NCBI RefSeq assembly: GCF_017104565.1
Contig: NZ_JAAGPD010000006.1
Span: 124,001-188,000, forward strand
Length of the DNA: 64,000 bases
Origin: Paraburkholderia sp. Tr-20389
Lineage (GTDB): Bacteria; Pseudomonadota; Gammaproteobacteria; Burkholderiales; Burkholderiaceae
Direction: 5' to 3'
Position 1 is the first letter of the stretch. The number at the start of each line of letters is the position of its first letter. This document shows positions 25,316 through 33,717 of the stretch, piece after piece. The position numbers were made by a program, and so were the translations under genes. The notes under the pieces are model-generated. The model did not search any database, had not been told where the DNA came from, and was given only the letters and a program-made list of their open reading frames with translations.

Positions 25316-25765
25316 TCAGATCACGTTGATCGCCACGTCGATATTGCCGCGCGTCGCCTTCGAATACGGACACATCTCGTCCGCCGCGTGCACGACCGCC
25401 TCGGCCACGTCACGTGCAACGCCCGGCATGCTCACGTCGATCCGCGCGCCAAGGAAGTACGCGTTACCCGTCATGCCGAGGTCGATGGCGACGTCGAGCG
25501 CGAGGTCGGCAGGCAGCGCGACCCTCTTCTCTTTAGCCGCCAGCCCGATCGCGGTGATCAGGCAGGCCGACCATGCGCCCGCAAACAACTGCTCAGCCGT
25601 CGGATGCGGTTGCGCGGACTCGAACACATGTTCCGGATGCGCGGGGTTGCCGGGCGCCGACAGCCTGATGTCGAGGCTCTCTTCATGACCGCGCGTCGCG
25701 CCCGCGTGCTTGCTTGCCGTCGTATGCGTCTTACCCGTGAACAGTACTTTTTCAATGTGAGTCAT
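25316..25765 (-). CDS. ohr: Organic hydroperoxide resistance protein, Ohr/OsmC family
   Basis: Ohr is a lipoyl- or thiol-dependent peroxidase that reduces organic hydroperoxides in the cytoplasm. The start at 25765 (MTHIEKVLFTGKTHTT) has AAGGA eight bases upstream and yields 149 residues; a longer open frame upstream has no support. The two active-site cysteines are visible in GAWSACLI and in the family signature CPYSKATRGNIDV at the C terminus. No MarR-type ohrR gene is adjacent, but palindromes upstream could bind such a repressor. Confidence 0.92.
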   Translation of the reverse strand: MTHIEKVLFTGKTHTTASKHAGATRGHEESLDIRLSAPGNPAHPEHVFESAQPHPTAEQLFAGAWSACLITAIGLAAKEKRVALPADLALDVAIDLGMTGNAYFLGARIDVSMPGVARDVAEAVVHAADEMCPYSKATRGNIDVAINVI

Positions 25766-25818
25766 CGTGGAATCCTTGATCGAAAGTGATGAGTTGCATT
25801 TAGGTTTCATGCTATTCA

Positions 25819-25873
25819 ATCGCATGCGATGTATATTGATCGAAACCACACGCGATGTCAATCGCATACGATT
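25819..25873. promoter_or_regulatory. Two related palindromes upstream of ohr, candidate OhrR-type operators
   Basis: ATCGCATGCGAT (25819-25830) is a perfect 12-base palindrome, and AATCGCATACGATT (25860-25873) is a near-perfect copy with centres 42 bases apart, about four helical turns. Both lie 50-110 bases upstream of the ohr ATG. MarR-family OhrR proteins bind palindromes in this position; identity of the regulator here is inference. Confidence 0.5.
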
Positions 25874-25954
25874 TAATCGCGCGAACACTTTCGATAGGAA
25901 GATGCGAGGGAGCGCGCGTCGATGACTCTCTCGCGCGCCCTCGTCCAGTGAAGC

Positions 25955-26356
25955 TTATTGAAGCCGGTCCGTCAGCCGCCCGACGAATTTCCAGCCGTGC
26001 TCCCGGCTCCAGAAGTAAGTGAAACCCGTCGGTCCGTCGATGAACACCGTCATCGGTTTGCGCGTCGCTTCGTCGAGCACGGAGTTGGCATCGGACTGCG
26101 GGACGCTCACCGTCGCCTTCTCGACGGCGCCGGCCGGGTCGGCTTTCCAGCCATCGTCGGGCAGATAGGTCAACCGCACCGCGCCGCCCGCTGGCGACTG
26201 GATCATCAGCGTCAACGGTCCTCGCGCGGACGACGCGACGGCCGGCCCGACTTCCGCGCTTCCAGCTGCGAAACTGGATGAACCGGCTGAAGTCAGCGCC
26301 GCCACCAGACTCCAGCGCAGGACGATCGACGCCCTGCCCGTATCGGAACGTTTCAT
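25955..26356 (-). CDS. Putative exported protein of unknown function
   Basis: The start at 26356 has a GGAGGG ribosome site six bases upstream and gives 133 residues. A signal peptide is likely (VLRWSLVAALTSAGSSSFA). The mature part is a small beta-rich domain (GPLTLMIQSPAGGAVRLTYLPDDGW ... MTVFIDGPTGFTYFWSREHGWKFVGRL). I do not recognise the family and see no catalytic residues. It stands alone between ohr and a long noncoding gap. Confidence 0.7.
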   Translation of the reverse strand: MKRSDTGRASIVLRWSLVAALTSAGSSSFAAGSAEVGPAVASSARGPLTLMIQSPAGGAVRLTYLPDDGWKADPAGAVEKATVSVPQSDANSVLDEATRKPMTVFIDGPTGFTYFWSREHGWKFVGRLTDRLQ

Positions 26357-26749
26357 GTTTGCCCTCCATCTGCGCAATCGAACAATGGCTAGCGCGGAAC
26401 GTCCGGGCATCGAAAGAGGCTGACGACCGACATCAACGACGTGTATTGCTCAGTGCGGATTCCAGCGCCATCGACTGATAGACGGCCACCCCGCAACGGG
26501 ATGAAACGGAATGGGGTAAACCCGTTCACACGAATCACGCATTGAGCGACGACACTCGAACGTGTCACGCCGATTACCCTGGCAACGCGAATTCAATGCC
26601 GCAGAACAGGGGCGATTCATCGCCGGCTTCGAACGATGAAGACCATGTCTGCCGATTCGCGCCAACTCGATTACCCTTTGACTTACGTTTGCCCTGGCAT
26701 CTGCTAACGATCCACGCACTATCCCGTCAATCGCTGAGGACAGTCCGCG
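26357..26749. other. Noncoding gap upstream of the cNMP-domain flavoprotein
   Basis: No convincing gene is present; short open frames here lack ribosome sites and family patterns. The right end holds the GAGGA ribosome site of the next gene. I see no clear promoter boxes or repeats. Confidence 0.6.
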
Positions 26750-28492
26750 ATGAGCAACGAGTCAACGCCGTCAGATGCACCGCCTGCGGGCCGACCGCCC
26801 CCGGACGCGAGCCCGCTCGAAGCCGACGCGCTGCTCGAAGATCCGAGTGTGCGCGATCATCCGCGCCATCAGCAGATGTTCCCCGTCCTCACGGACGCCG
26901 AGATCGAGCGAATCAGGCGCTTCGGCACGCCGTCGCGCTACATGCAAGGCGCCCTGCTGTATCGCGCGGGAAGCCTGTGTCCCGGCGTGTTCGTGCTGCT
27001 GTCGGGCAAGGTGCGGATCGTGGGCCGCGACGGGCTCGGCCACGAGCGGATCATTCATACGTATACGACGCGCGGTGAGTTCACGTCGGACGTGACGCAA
27101 CTGTCGAACAAGCCTGCCGTCGTGGATGCGCACGTGGCGGAAGATGTCGAGGCGATCCTGCTGCGTCCCGACGAACTCAGCGCGTTGATGATCAGCGAAG
27201 CCGATCTCGGCGAGAAGATCATGCGCGCGCTGATCCTGCGGCGCGTGCTCGTCATCGAGCGCGGACACGGTGTCGTGCTTGTCGGTCCTTCCAGCAACGG
27301 GCGGCTGCGCGCACTGGAAAACTTCCTGCGCCGCAATGCGTTTCCGAGCATGACGCTCGACGCGGACACGGACCCCGAAGCGATCGCGTTGCTCGAACGC
27401 CTGACGCCGCAACCGGACGATTTTCCGCTCGTCGTCTGTCCGGACGGCGCGGTGCTGCGCAATCCCGACGAAGGGCAACTCGCGTCGTGCCTCGGGCTGA
27501 TTCCCGAATTCGATCCCGCGCACGTCTACGATGTCGCGATCGTCGGCGCCGGTCCTGCGGGACTGGCTGCCGCCGTGTATGCGGCCTCCGAAGGATTGTC
27601 CGTCGCGGCGCTCGACTGCCGCGCGCCGGGCGGACAGGCGGGCACCAGTTCACGCATCGAAAACTATCTAGGGTTCCCGACGGGCATCACGGGCCAGGCG
27701 CTGGCGGGCCGCGCTTTCGTGCAGGCGCAGAAATTCGGCGCGCACATCGGCATTCCGTGCGAAGTCCGGGCTCTGTATTGCGACAAGCTGCCGCCCGTCG
27801 TCGAACTCACCGACGACCGCCGCATCACCGCGCGCACGGTCGTGATCGCGACGGGCGCGGAATACCGAAGGCCCGAAGTCGAAGGGCTGGAGCGCTTCGA
27901 GGGTTCCGGCGTGTATTACTGGGCCACGCCCATTGAAGCGCGGCTGTGCCGCAAGGAGCCCGTGCTGCTGATCGGCGGCGGCAATTCGGCGGGACAGGCG
28001 GTCGTCTTTCTCGCGTCGCATGCCGAACACGTGCACATGTTCATACGCGGCGCGAGCCTCGAACACAGCATGTCGCACTATCTGATCGAACGCATCATGG
28101 CGCTGCCGAACGTAACGCTGCATACGCGGATCGAACTCACTGCGCTCGAAGGCGATGCGCGGCTGGAGCGCGTGCGCTATCGCGGCGCGGGCGGCATCGA
28201 AGGAAGCATGACGACGCATCATCTGTTCGTGTTCATCGGCGCCGAGCCGAACACGAACTGGCTCGCGACCTGCGGCGTGTCGCTCGACCACAGGCGCTTC
28301 GTCCTGACGGGCCCCGACATTCCCGGTGTCGGCCTGCAATCGATGTCCTTGCAGACCAGCGTGCCCGGCGTGTTCGCGATCGGCGACGTGCGCTCGGGAT
28401 CGACCAAGCGCGTTGCATCGGCGGTCGGCGAAGGCGCGGCGGTGGTCGCACAGATTCATCGGCTTCTCGCCGACGCGCGGGCGGCGTGCTAG
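26750..28492 (+). CDS. Cyclic-nucleotide-binding domain fused to a thioredoxin-reductase-like flavoprotein lacking the CxxC
   Basis: The 580-residue protein has three parts: a cNMP-binding domain at about residues 42-165 (FPVLTDAEIERIRRFGTPSRYMQGALLYRAGS), a thioredoxin-fold-like linker at about 172-250, and an FAD/NADPH reductase module from 258 (YDVAIVGAGPAGLAAAVYAA) with NADPH motif GGGNSAGQA and final FAD motif VFAIGDVRSG. Thioredoxin reductases carry a redox CxxC just before the NADPH domain; here that place reads YYWATPIEARLC (about 389-400), with no cysteine pair. It is therefore probably not a classical thioredoxin reductase. Ligand-gated electron transfer to an unknown acceptor is inference. 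Confidence 0.88.
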   Translation: MSNESTPSDAPPAGRPPPDASPLEADALLEDPSVRDHPRHQQMFPVLTDAEIERIRRFGTPSRYMQGALLYRAGSLCPGVFVLLSGKVRIVGRDGLGHERIIHTYTTRGEFTSDVTQLSNKPAVVDAHVAEDVEAILLRPDELSALMISEADLGEKIMRALILRRVLVIERGHGVVLVGPSSNGRLRALENFLRRNAFPSMTLDADTDPEAIALLERLTPQPDDFPLVVCPDGAVLRNPDEGQLASCLGLIPEFDPAHVYDVAIVGAGPAGLAAAVYAASEGLSVAALDCRAPGGQAGTSSRIENYLGFPTGITGQALAGRAFVQAQKFGAHIGIPCEVRALYCDKLPPVVELTDDRRITARTVVIATGAEYRRPEVEGLERFEGSGVYYWATPIEARLCRKEPVLLIGGGNSAGQAVVFLASHAEHVHMFIRGASLEHSMSHYLIERIMALPNVTLHTRIELTALEGDARLERVRYRGAGGIEGSMTTHHLFVFIGAEPNTNWLATCGVSLDHRRFVLTGPDIPGVGLQSMSLQTSVPGVFAIGDVRSGSTKRVASAVGEGAAVVAQIHRLLADARAAC

Positions 28493-28516
28493 CGAACACG
28501 CTAGTACCCCCGGCAT

Positions 28517-30217
28517 TTATTTCAACAAGCCGAACACTGCAACGCCGTTCGTCGTGCCGACATACACGTGTCCATGCGCGATCATCGGCGTGACGTATTT
28601 GTTGCCTGCGCCGAAGGTATCGCGCGAACCCGACTGATTGCTGTTGTACAGCTCCTGCGCGAGATTGGCGGCGTTGAATGCATGCAGTGCGGCCGTCGTG
28701 CCGTTTTCCGCCGCCCACACAATCGCGTTCGCAGAACCGTTCGCCGATATGCTCGGCGTCGTGCCCGGATAGGGAAACTTGCCCGCGCTTTGCGACGAGG
28801 GCGTCGTGGCCAGACGCGCGCCGCTGATCGGAAACGCCTTGAGGTTGTCGCCGACGGAGCCGTAGTACACGACGTTGCCGAAAAACGCGGGCGTGGTGAA
28901 CACGCCGCCGATCAGTTGACTGTCGATCTCCTGCCAGATCGCATTGCTGCCGCTGTTGAACTTGCCCATGTTGTCGCGATCGACGACATAGATCTTCGAA
29001 TCCTTGCCCGACCCGAGTGCGAGGTGGCGCGTCGCGCCGCTTCCGTCGACGAGATCGGGCAACACGATCGCTGCGCCCGAACCTAGGTCGGCGTCGTTCG
29101 CGGACTGGGCAACGGTGTCGAAGGTGGCGAAATAATCGGCGACGGAAAGGTTGCCCGAGGTTCCGAGCTTGATGAACGCATTGCCGAAATTACCATTCGA
29201 TGGAAAGCCTTGCCCGTTCAACGTCGTGTCGAACGTGCCGTTTGCGTCGAGCAGATAGACCGACGTGCCGTCCGACGCCATACCGCCGCCGCCCATCCAC
29301 ACCGCGCCGCCCGTGCCGTTCGGCGTCAGGTTCAGCGCGCTCGTCTGCGCGAGCGTGTCGGCGTTGTAGGCCATCACCCAGCCGCCGTAGACGCCCTGAT
29401 CGCAGTGCGACGTCCAGCCGAGATACAGTTTGCCGTTCACCAGCGTCAGCGCCTGACGCTCCGCGTATTGCTGCGGGTCGAATGTCGTCACCCCGTTGCT
29501 GCTGTTCGCGCCGCTGCCAGGATAGCTGCCGCTGATGTCGACGGGGCCGCCGAACAGCTCGGCACCGGATGCGAGATCGACGGCGTGCAGGCGCTGATGG
29601 ATCGTTCCGCTCGGTTCCTTGCTCATCGCCACCGCGTACATCACGCCGTTCGATCCGCGGCTTCGATCGATCACAGGTGTCGCCGTAATGCCGATCTCGG
29701 GAGAAATCTGCGTACAGTTGCGCGGATCGCTCGTCGTTTCGCCCGAGCCGAGCAAAGAACGCTGCCAGAGCTGCGCGTTGCTGTCGGCGTCGAATGCATA
29801 CACGCTCGCATGCTCGGTCACGACATAGATGACGTTGTGTGCCGCGCCGTTCACCGGCACGTTGCTGACAAAGAGCGGCTGCGCATCGACCTTGCCGTCG
29901 ACGGAAAGAAACGCCACCTTGCCGAATGACGCGGCGTTGACGTTGGACGGCGTGAGCGTGGTTTCCGCAAGGTACTGCCCCGTGCGTGCCACATCGTTGT
30001 GATAGGTCAGCACATCGGCCGACATCGCGGAGGCGCCGCCCGAACTGCCCGAGCCGCCCGAGCCTCCCGAACCGCTCGGCGCGCTGGTCCCGCTCGAACT
30101 TGCGCTGCTGGATGAACCTCCACCACTACACGACACGCAGATCGCCGCCACAACGCACAGGATTGCGATGTGCCGGGAGTGACCCGGCGTGAAATGCACG
30201 CGGTGCGAGCGGTTCAT
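28517..30217 (-). CDS. PQQ-like beta-propeller lipoprotein
   Basis: The start at 30217 has GGGAGA six bases upstream and gives 566 residues. A lipoprotein signal ends at CVSCSGGG, followed by a Ser/Gly linker of about 45 residues, so the folded domain is held away from the membrane. The body has PQQ/quinoprotein-like propeller repeats (VIYVVTEHASVYAFDADSNAQLWQRSLLG; KIYVVDRDNMGKF; HVYVGTTNGVAVFGL). PQQ-binding and catalytic residues of true quinoprotein dehydrogenases are not evident, so a scaffold or binding role is more likely than an enzyme. It is convergent with the flavoprotein gene and divergent from the secreted hydrolase gene. Confidence 0.8.
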   Translation of the reverse strand: MNRSHRVHFTPGHSRHIAILCVVAAICVSCSGGGSSSSASSSGTSAPSGSGGSGGSGSSGGASAMSADVLTYHNDVARTGQYLAETTLTPSNVNAASFGKVAFLSVDGKVDAQPLFVSNVPVNGAAHNVIYVVTEHASVYAFDADSNAQLWQRSLLGSGETTSDPRNCTQISPEIGITATPVIDRSRGSNGVMYAVAMSKEPSGTIHQRLHAVDLASGAELFGGPVDISGSYPGSGANSSNGVTTFDPQQYAERQALTLVNGKLYLGWTSHCDQGVYGGWVMAYNADTLAQTSALNLTPNGTGGAVWMGGGGMASDGTSVYLLDANGTFDTTLNGQGFPSNGNFGNAFIKLGTSGNLSVADYFATFDTVAQSANDADLGSGAAIVLPDLVDGSGATRHLALGSGKDSKIYVVDRDNMGKFNSGSNAIWQEIDSQLIGGVFTTPAFFGNVVYYGSVGDNLKAFPISGARLATTPSSQSAGKFPYPGTTPSISANGSANAIVWAAENGTTAALHAFNAANLAQELYNSNQSGSRDTFGAGNKYVTPMIAHGHVYVGTTNGVAVFGLLK

Positions 30218-30412
30218 GGACGTCTCCCAGGCGGTCGGGCGACCGCGAAGATTATCGGCCTCGCATGTGGCGGAGTCGCTCAACGGCGAATGCGGCGAAT
30301 TTCCGGCATCACCAGTGAGCAATTTGCGTACCGCGAAAACCAGTCGATTCACGCGACGGAATCCGCCGAACGGCGCGTTTAATACACACGACCGTTCAGG
30401 GAGATCTTCGAC

Positions 30413-31513
30413 ATGTTTTCGAAACCGGCAAGGCAACTGTCATTCGTCGCGCTGTGGATTGCACTGACGGCGGCCCGCTTCGCGCACGCCGATACGGATG
30501 CGTCGCGACCATATGCGCCCGTCGCCCATGTCGCCGATCAGCGCGTGACCGTGCGCGTACCGGGCGGCGACGGCACTTTGCCACTCTACGCCGATCGCCG
30601 TATCGATGCTGTGGCATCTGGCGTCACACACGTCTTCATCATCATTCACGGCACGCTGCGCAATGCGGACAATTATTTCGCCGCCGGCCAGCAGATGCTC
30701 GCGGCAGCCGGCGCAAGCACGAAAGAAAGCATGATCGTCGCGCCACAGTTTCTGACCACGCGCGATCTGCACACGTTCGCGATTCACGACACGACGCTGG
30801 CATGGTCCGAAGCCGGATGGAAAGCAGGCGATCCTGCACGCCGGCCGTCGCCCGTCAGTTCGTTCGCGGCACTCGATGCGCTGCTCGAACATTTCGACAA
30901 TCGTCAGCTTTATCCTGCGCTCTCGACGGTGACGGTCATCGGGCATTCGGCGGGTGCGCAGGTCGTGCAGCGCTACGCTGTGGCCGGTCGCGCCGAAGAC
31001 GTGTTGACGCACGATGGAATTCGCGTGCGCTATGTCGTCGCGAATCCATCGAGCTATGTGTACTTCGACGATCTGCGTCCCACTGCGTCAGGCGCTTTCG
31101 CGCGCGTCGATACGCAGGCCTGTCCGCGCGCTGTCGAATGGAAATACGGCATGGCCGATGCGCCCGCTTACGTGGCCGCACAAGACAGCGCATCGTTAGA
31201 GGCGCGATACGCATCGCGCGATGTCATCTACCTGCTCGGAATGGATGACGTCGATCCGCACACGCACTTCATCGATCGTTCTTGTGCGGCAATGGCACAA
31301 GGTCCGTTCCGGCTTGCGCGCGGGCTCGCGTATTTCGATTATCTGACGCACCGATATCCCGCTGGGTTGAATCAGCGAGTCGTCAAAGTGCCCGGCCTCG
31401 GACACGATGGGCGACGCATGCTGACATCGGCGTGTGGCGTAGCCGCGCTGTTCGATCGTCCGATGCCTGCTGCGTGTCCCGTCGAAAGCGCCACGCCGCG
31501 CCGGTCAGACTGA
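30413..31513 (+). CDS. Secreted alpha/beta-hydrolase-fold protein
   Basis: The 366-residue product has a signal peptide (cleavage near ARFAHA) and an alpha/beta-hydrolase core: strand-oxyanion region VFIIIHGTLRNADNY near residue 75, nucleophile elbow GHSAG near residue 182, and a candidate acid/His pair in DDVDPHTHF and VPGLGHDGRRML near the C terminus. Several cysteines (ACPRAVEW, DRSCAAM, TSACGVA, AACPVE) could form disulfides in the periplasm. It is probably an esterase or lipase-like enzyme; substrate unknown. A GGGAGA ribosome site precedes the ATG. The 3' end overlaps the convergent LysR gene by nine bases. Confidence 0.8.
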   Translation: MFSKPARQLSFVALWIALTAARFAHADTDASRPYAPVAHVADQRVTVRVPGGDGTLPLYADRRIDAVASGVTHVFIIIHGTLRNADNYFAAGQQMLAAAGASTKESMIVAPQFLTTRDLHTFAIHDTTLAWSEAGWKAGDPARRPSPVSSFAALDALLEHFDNRQLYPALSTVTVIGHSAGAQVVQRYAVAGRAEDVLTHDGIRVRYVVANPSSYVYFDDLRPTASGAFARVDTQACPRAVEWKYGMADAPAYVAAQDSASLEARYASRDVIYLLGMDDVDPHTHFIDRSCAAMAQGPFRLARGLAYFDYLTHRYPAGLNQRVVKVPGLGHDGRRMLTSACGVAALFDRPMPAACPVESATPRRSD

Positions 31514-32521
31514 CACGGTCTCCCGCTCCGCAGACAACGCGTCGATCGTAGTCAGGCAATGCAGATCGAGCGCTCGCGTGTGCTCGGTCATGTAGTCGAC
31601 GAACACACGAATCCGCGCCGGCAAATGCTTGCGGCTCAGATAGCAGATGTAGTGGCCGCTGTCGTCGGGCGCATACTGCGTGAGACAACTCACCAGCCGC
31701 CCTTCGCCCAGCAGATCGCACACCTGGTAGCCGGGCAACTGTGCGATGCCTTGACCATCGAGCACCGACTGCAAGATCAGATCAGGGTCGTTGAACGTGT
31801 GCGGTGCGTGCGGATGGCGCCTCAGCGGCAGTCCATCGACCTTGAACTCCCATTCCCTCACGCGTCCCGACGCGGTGCGGAAATTGATGCAGCAATGGTC
31901 CGCGAGTTCGTCGACATGACGCGGCAGCCCATGCGCCCGAACGTACGATGGCGCCGCGCAAACGATCATCTGCATCGGTATCAACTGACGCGCGACGATC
32001 TCGCTGTCCTCCATGCGTCCGTCGCGAAACGACACGTCGATACGATCCGCGGTGAAATCGGCGGGATGGTCGTTGAGCAGCAGTTCGAGTGCGATCTCCG
32101 GATACTGTGCGTGAAAGCCGCGTAGCAGCGGCGCCACGATCTTGCGCCCGAAGCCCGGCGTCGAGTAGATGCGCAAGCGTCCTCTTGGAGGACCGTTGCG
32201 TAGCTCGCGCATTTCTTCGAGTGCCTGGACGATGCGCTCCACGCCCGCCTGGCAGTTCTCAAAGAAGAGTTCGCCCTCGCGTGTCAGCGACGTGCTGCGG
32301 GTCGTGCGCAGAAAGAGGCGCGTGTCGAGTTGCGCCTCGAGCTTCTGCACGTTCCGGCTGACGGACGAGCGCCCGATGCCGAGGCGATCGCCCGCTCTGG
32401 CGAAGCTGCCCTCGTTGGCAACGGCAAGAAAGGAAACGACGCCGGCGAAACTCGTTGCGAAGGTGCTCGCAATCGGATCGTCGGCGCCTGTGACGGAGCG
32501 GCGCGGTGCGTAATCTGACAT
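31505..32521 (-). CDS. LysR-family transcriptional regulator
   Basis: The 338-residue protein has an N-terminal extension of about 25 residues, then a LysR helix-turn-helix (FLAVANEGSFARAGDRLGIGRSSVSRNVQKLEAQLDTRLFLRTTRSTSLT, about 32-82) and a substrate-binding domain (RLRIYSTPGFGRKIVAPLL onward). It resembles the group that regulates oxidoreductase genes. The cupin and AhpD-like genes lie upstream of it on the same strand rather than divergent, so the target is not obvious. Confidence 0.9.
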   Translation of the reverse strand: MSDYAPRRSVTGADDPIASTFATSFAGVVSFLAVANEGSFARAGDRLGIGRSSVSRNVQKLEAQLDTRLFLRTTRSTSLTREGELFFENCQAGVERIVQALEEMRELRNGPPRGRLRIYSTPGFGRKIVAPLLRGFHAQYPEIALELLLNDHPADFTADRIDVSFRDGRMEDSEIVARQLIPMQMIVCAAPSYVRAHGLPRHVDELADHCCINFRTASGRVREWEFKVDGLPLRRHPHAPHTFNDPDLILQSVLDGQGIAQLPGYQVCDLLGEGRLVSCLTQYAPDDSGHYICYLSRKHLPARIRVFVDYMTEHTRALDLHCLTTIDALSAERETVSV

Positions 32522-32628
32522 GGAAGCGCAGAAAGTGGAGTCCTTATGTGACTAGACGTTTGAGCGCTTCCGTTTGTGACGTGCGTCAGCCGTTTTTTTC
32601 CAATGAACCTCGCAAGAAGGTCGGCGGG

Positions 32629-33036
32629 TTACTTCTCCGGTACGAGAACAGGCGCGCCCTTGTCCTTCAACAGCAGCACGAGAAACTTTGCCGGCTTCGT
32701 CTTGCTCGCGTTGCGTCCGACCGTGTGCACATCGTTCGGGCCTTCATAGAAAGACTGTCCCGGCTTCAGCGTGACTTCCTTGCCGCCCTTTACCTGCATC
32801 ACGATCGTGCCTTCCAGCACGTAGATGAAGCCGTGCGCGTTGTGACGATGCACCGGGTCAGCGGCGCCGGGCGGATACTCGACCACGATCATCAGCGCTT
32901 CCTTGCCGGGATAATCGTCGAGCGGCTGGGTCATCACGGGCGTGACGATCGCTGCGGGTGCCTCTGCACGCGCCAGGCCCGTCAACGTGCCCGTTGCGAG
33001 GAGCAGGGACACGGCCATTCTTTTGAAACGAAACAT
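32629..33036 (-). CDS. Exported single-domain cupin protein
   Basis: A signal peptide (MFRFKRMAVSLLLATGTLTGLARAEA) is followed by one cupin barrel of about 105 residues. Cupin motif 1 is visible as PPGAADPVHRHNAHGFIYVLEG and motif 2 as KPGQSFYEGPNDVHTVGRN, giving two His, a Glu-like position and a final His able to hold a metal. The start at 33036 has GAGGAG seven bases upstream; 135 residues in total. It lies 33 bases downstream of the AhpD-like gene, so the two are probably co-transcribed, perhaps under the nearby sigma factor. Confidence 0.85.
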   Translation of the reverse strand: MFRFKRMAVSLLLATGTLTGLARAEAPAAIVTPVMTQPLDDYPGKEALMIVVEYPPGAADPVHRHNAHGFIYVLEGTIVMQVKGGKEVTLKPGQSFYEGPNDVHTVGRNASKTKPAKFLVLLLKDKGAPVLVPEK

Positions 33037-33068
33037 GATGCGCTCCTCACAAAGAACCACGCGCCGAC

Positions 33069-33548
33069 TCAGGCGAGGTTGGCCTTGTCGAGGCCGAATG
33101 CCTTGTCGGACGAACCCGGCACCGTGCGAAACGCGACGTTCGCACGGTTCCAGCCGTTGATGGCCATCACTTCGAACGTCAGATCGGACAGTTCCTTCTC
33201 GGAGAACTGGCCGCGCACGCGCTCGTAGATATCGTCGGGCACGCCGTGCTCGGGAAGCGTGGTCAGCACCTCCGTCCACGCGAGCGCAGCACGTTCGCGC
33301 GGCGAGAACAGCGTCGACTCGCGCCAGATCGCCACGTGATGCAGGCGCAGTTCGCGCTCGCCGTGGATGCGCGCTTCCTTCACGTGCATGTCGAGGCAAA
33401 AACCGCAGCCGTTGATCTGCGATGCGCGGATATTGACCAGATCGCAAATCGATTCTTCGATTGCGGAGTCCTTCAGCAGCATGCTGAACTCCAGATACTT
33501 CTTGCACAACTCCGGCGATTGCTGAAAGTAGTTGATACGCTGGGTCAT
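33069..33548 (-). CDS. Carboxymuconolactone decarboxylase / AhpD-like family protein
   Basis: This 159-residue protein begins MTQRINYFQQSPELCKKY at 33548, six bases after an AGGAG ribosome site. The AhpD-type redox motif is present: IRASQINGCGFCLDMHVKEAR, with the CxxC and following histidine. Members act as alkylhydroperoxidase-like disulfide reductases. Carboxymuconolactone decarboxylase family genes are the commonest neighbours and targets of ECF41 sigma factors, and such a sigma gene lies directly upstream here on the same strand. Confidence 0.9.
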   Translation of the reverse strand: MTQRINYFQQSPELCKKYLEFSMLLKDSAIEESICDLVNIRASQINGCGFCLDMHVKEARIHGERELRLHHVAIWRESTLFSPRERAALAWTEVLTTLPEHGVPDDIYERVRGQFSEKELSDLTFEVMAINGWNRANVAFRTVPGSSDKAFGLDKANLA

Positions 33549-33717
33549 GATTTCTCCTGGCGACAATGACAGTGTCATCCGTGTAGACGGATGTCGTTCG
33601 CGGCGATGAACCGCACGGAAGTCATGGTAGGGTCGCGAGGCGCGCGGCGGTAGACATGGGGACAGGCTCACGGTGTTGCCCTTTAGACACCAATCGCGTG
33701 AGCCGAAGTATGGATGC

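Noticed and set aside
26750-28492. Annotation as thioredoxin reductase (trxB)
   Set aside because: The redox CxxC expected before the NADPH domain is absent, so the enzymatic name is not supported.
28517-30217. Annotation as a PQQ-dependent alcohol dehydrogenase
   Set aside because: Propeller repeats are present, but no PQQ-binding or catalytic motif was recognised and the protein is a lipoprotein without a cytochrome domain.
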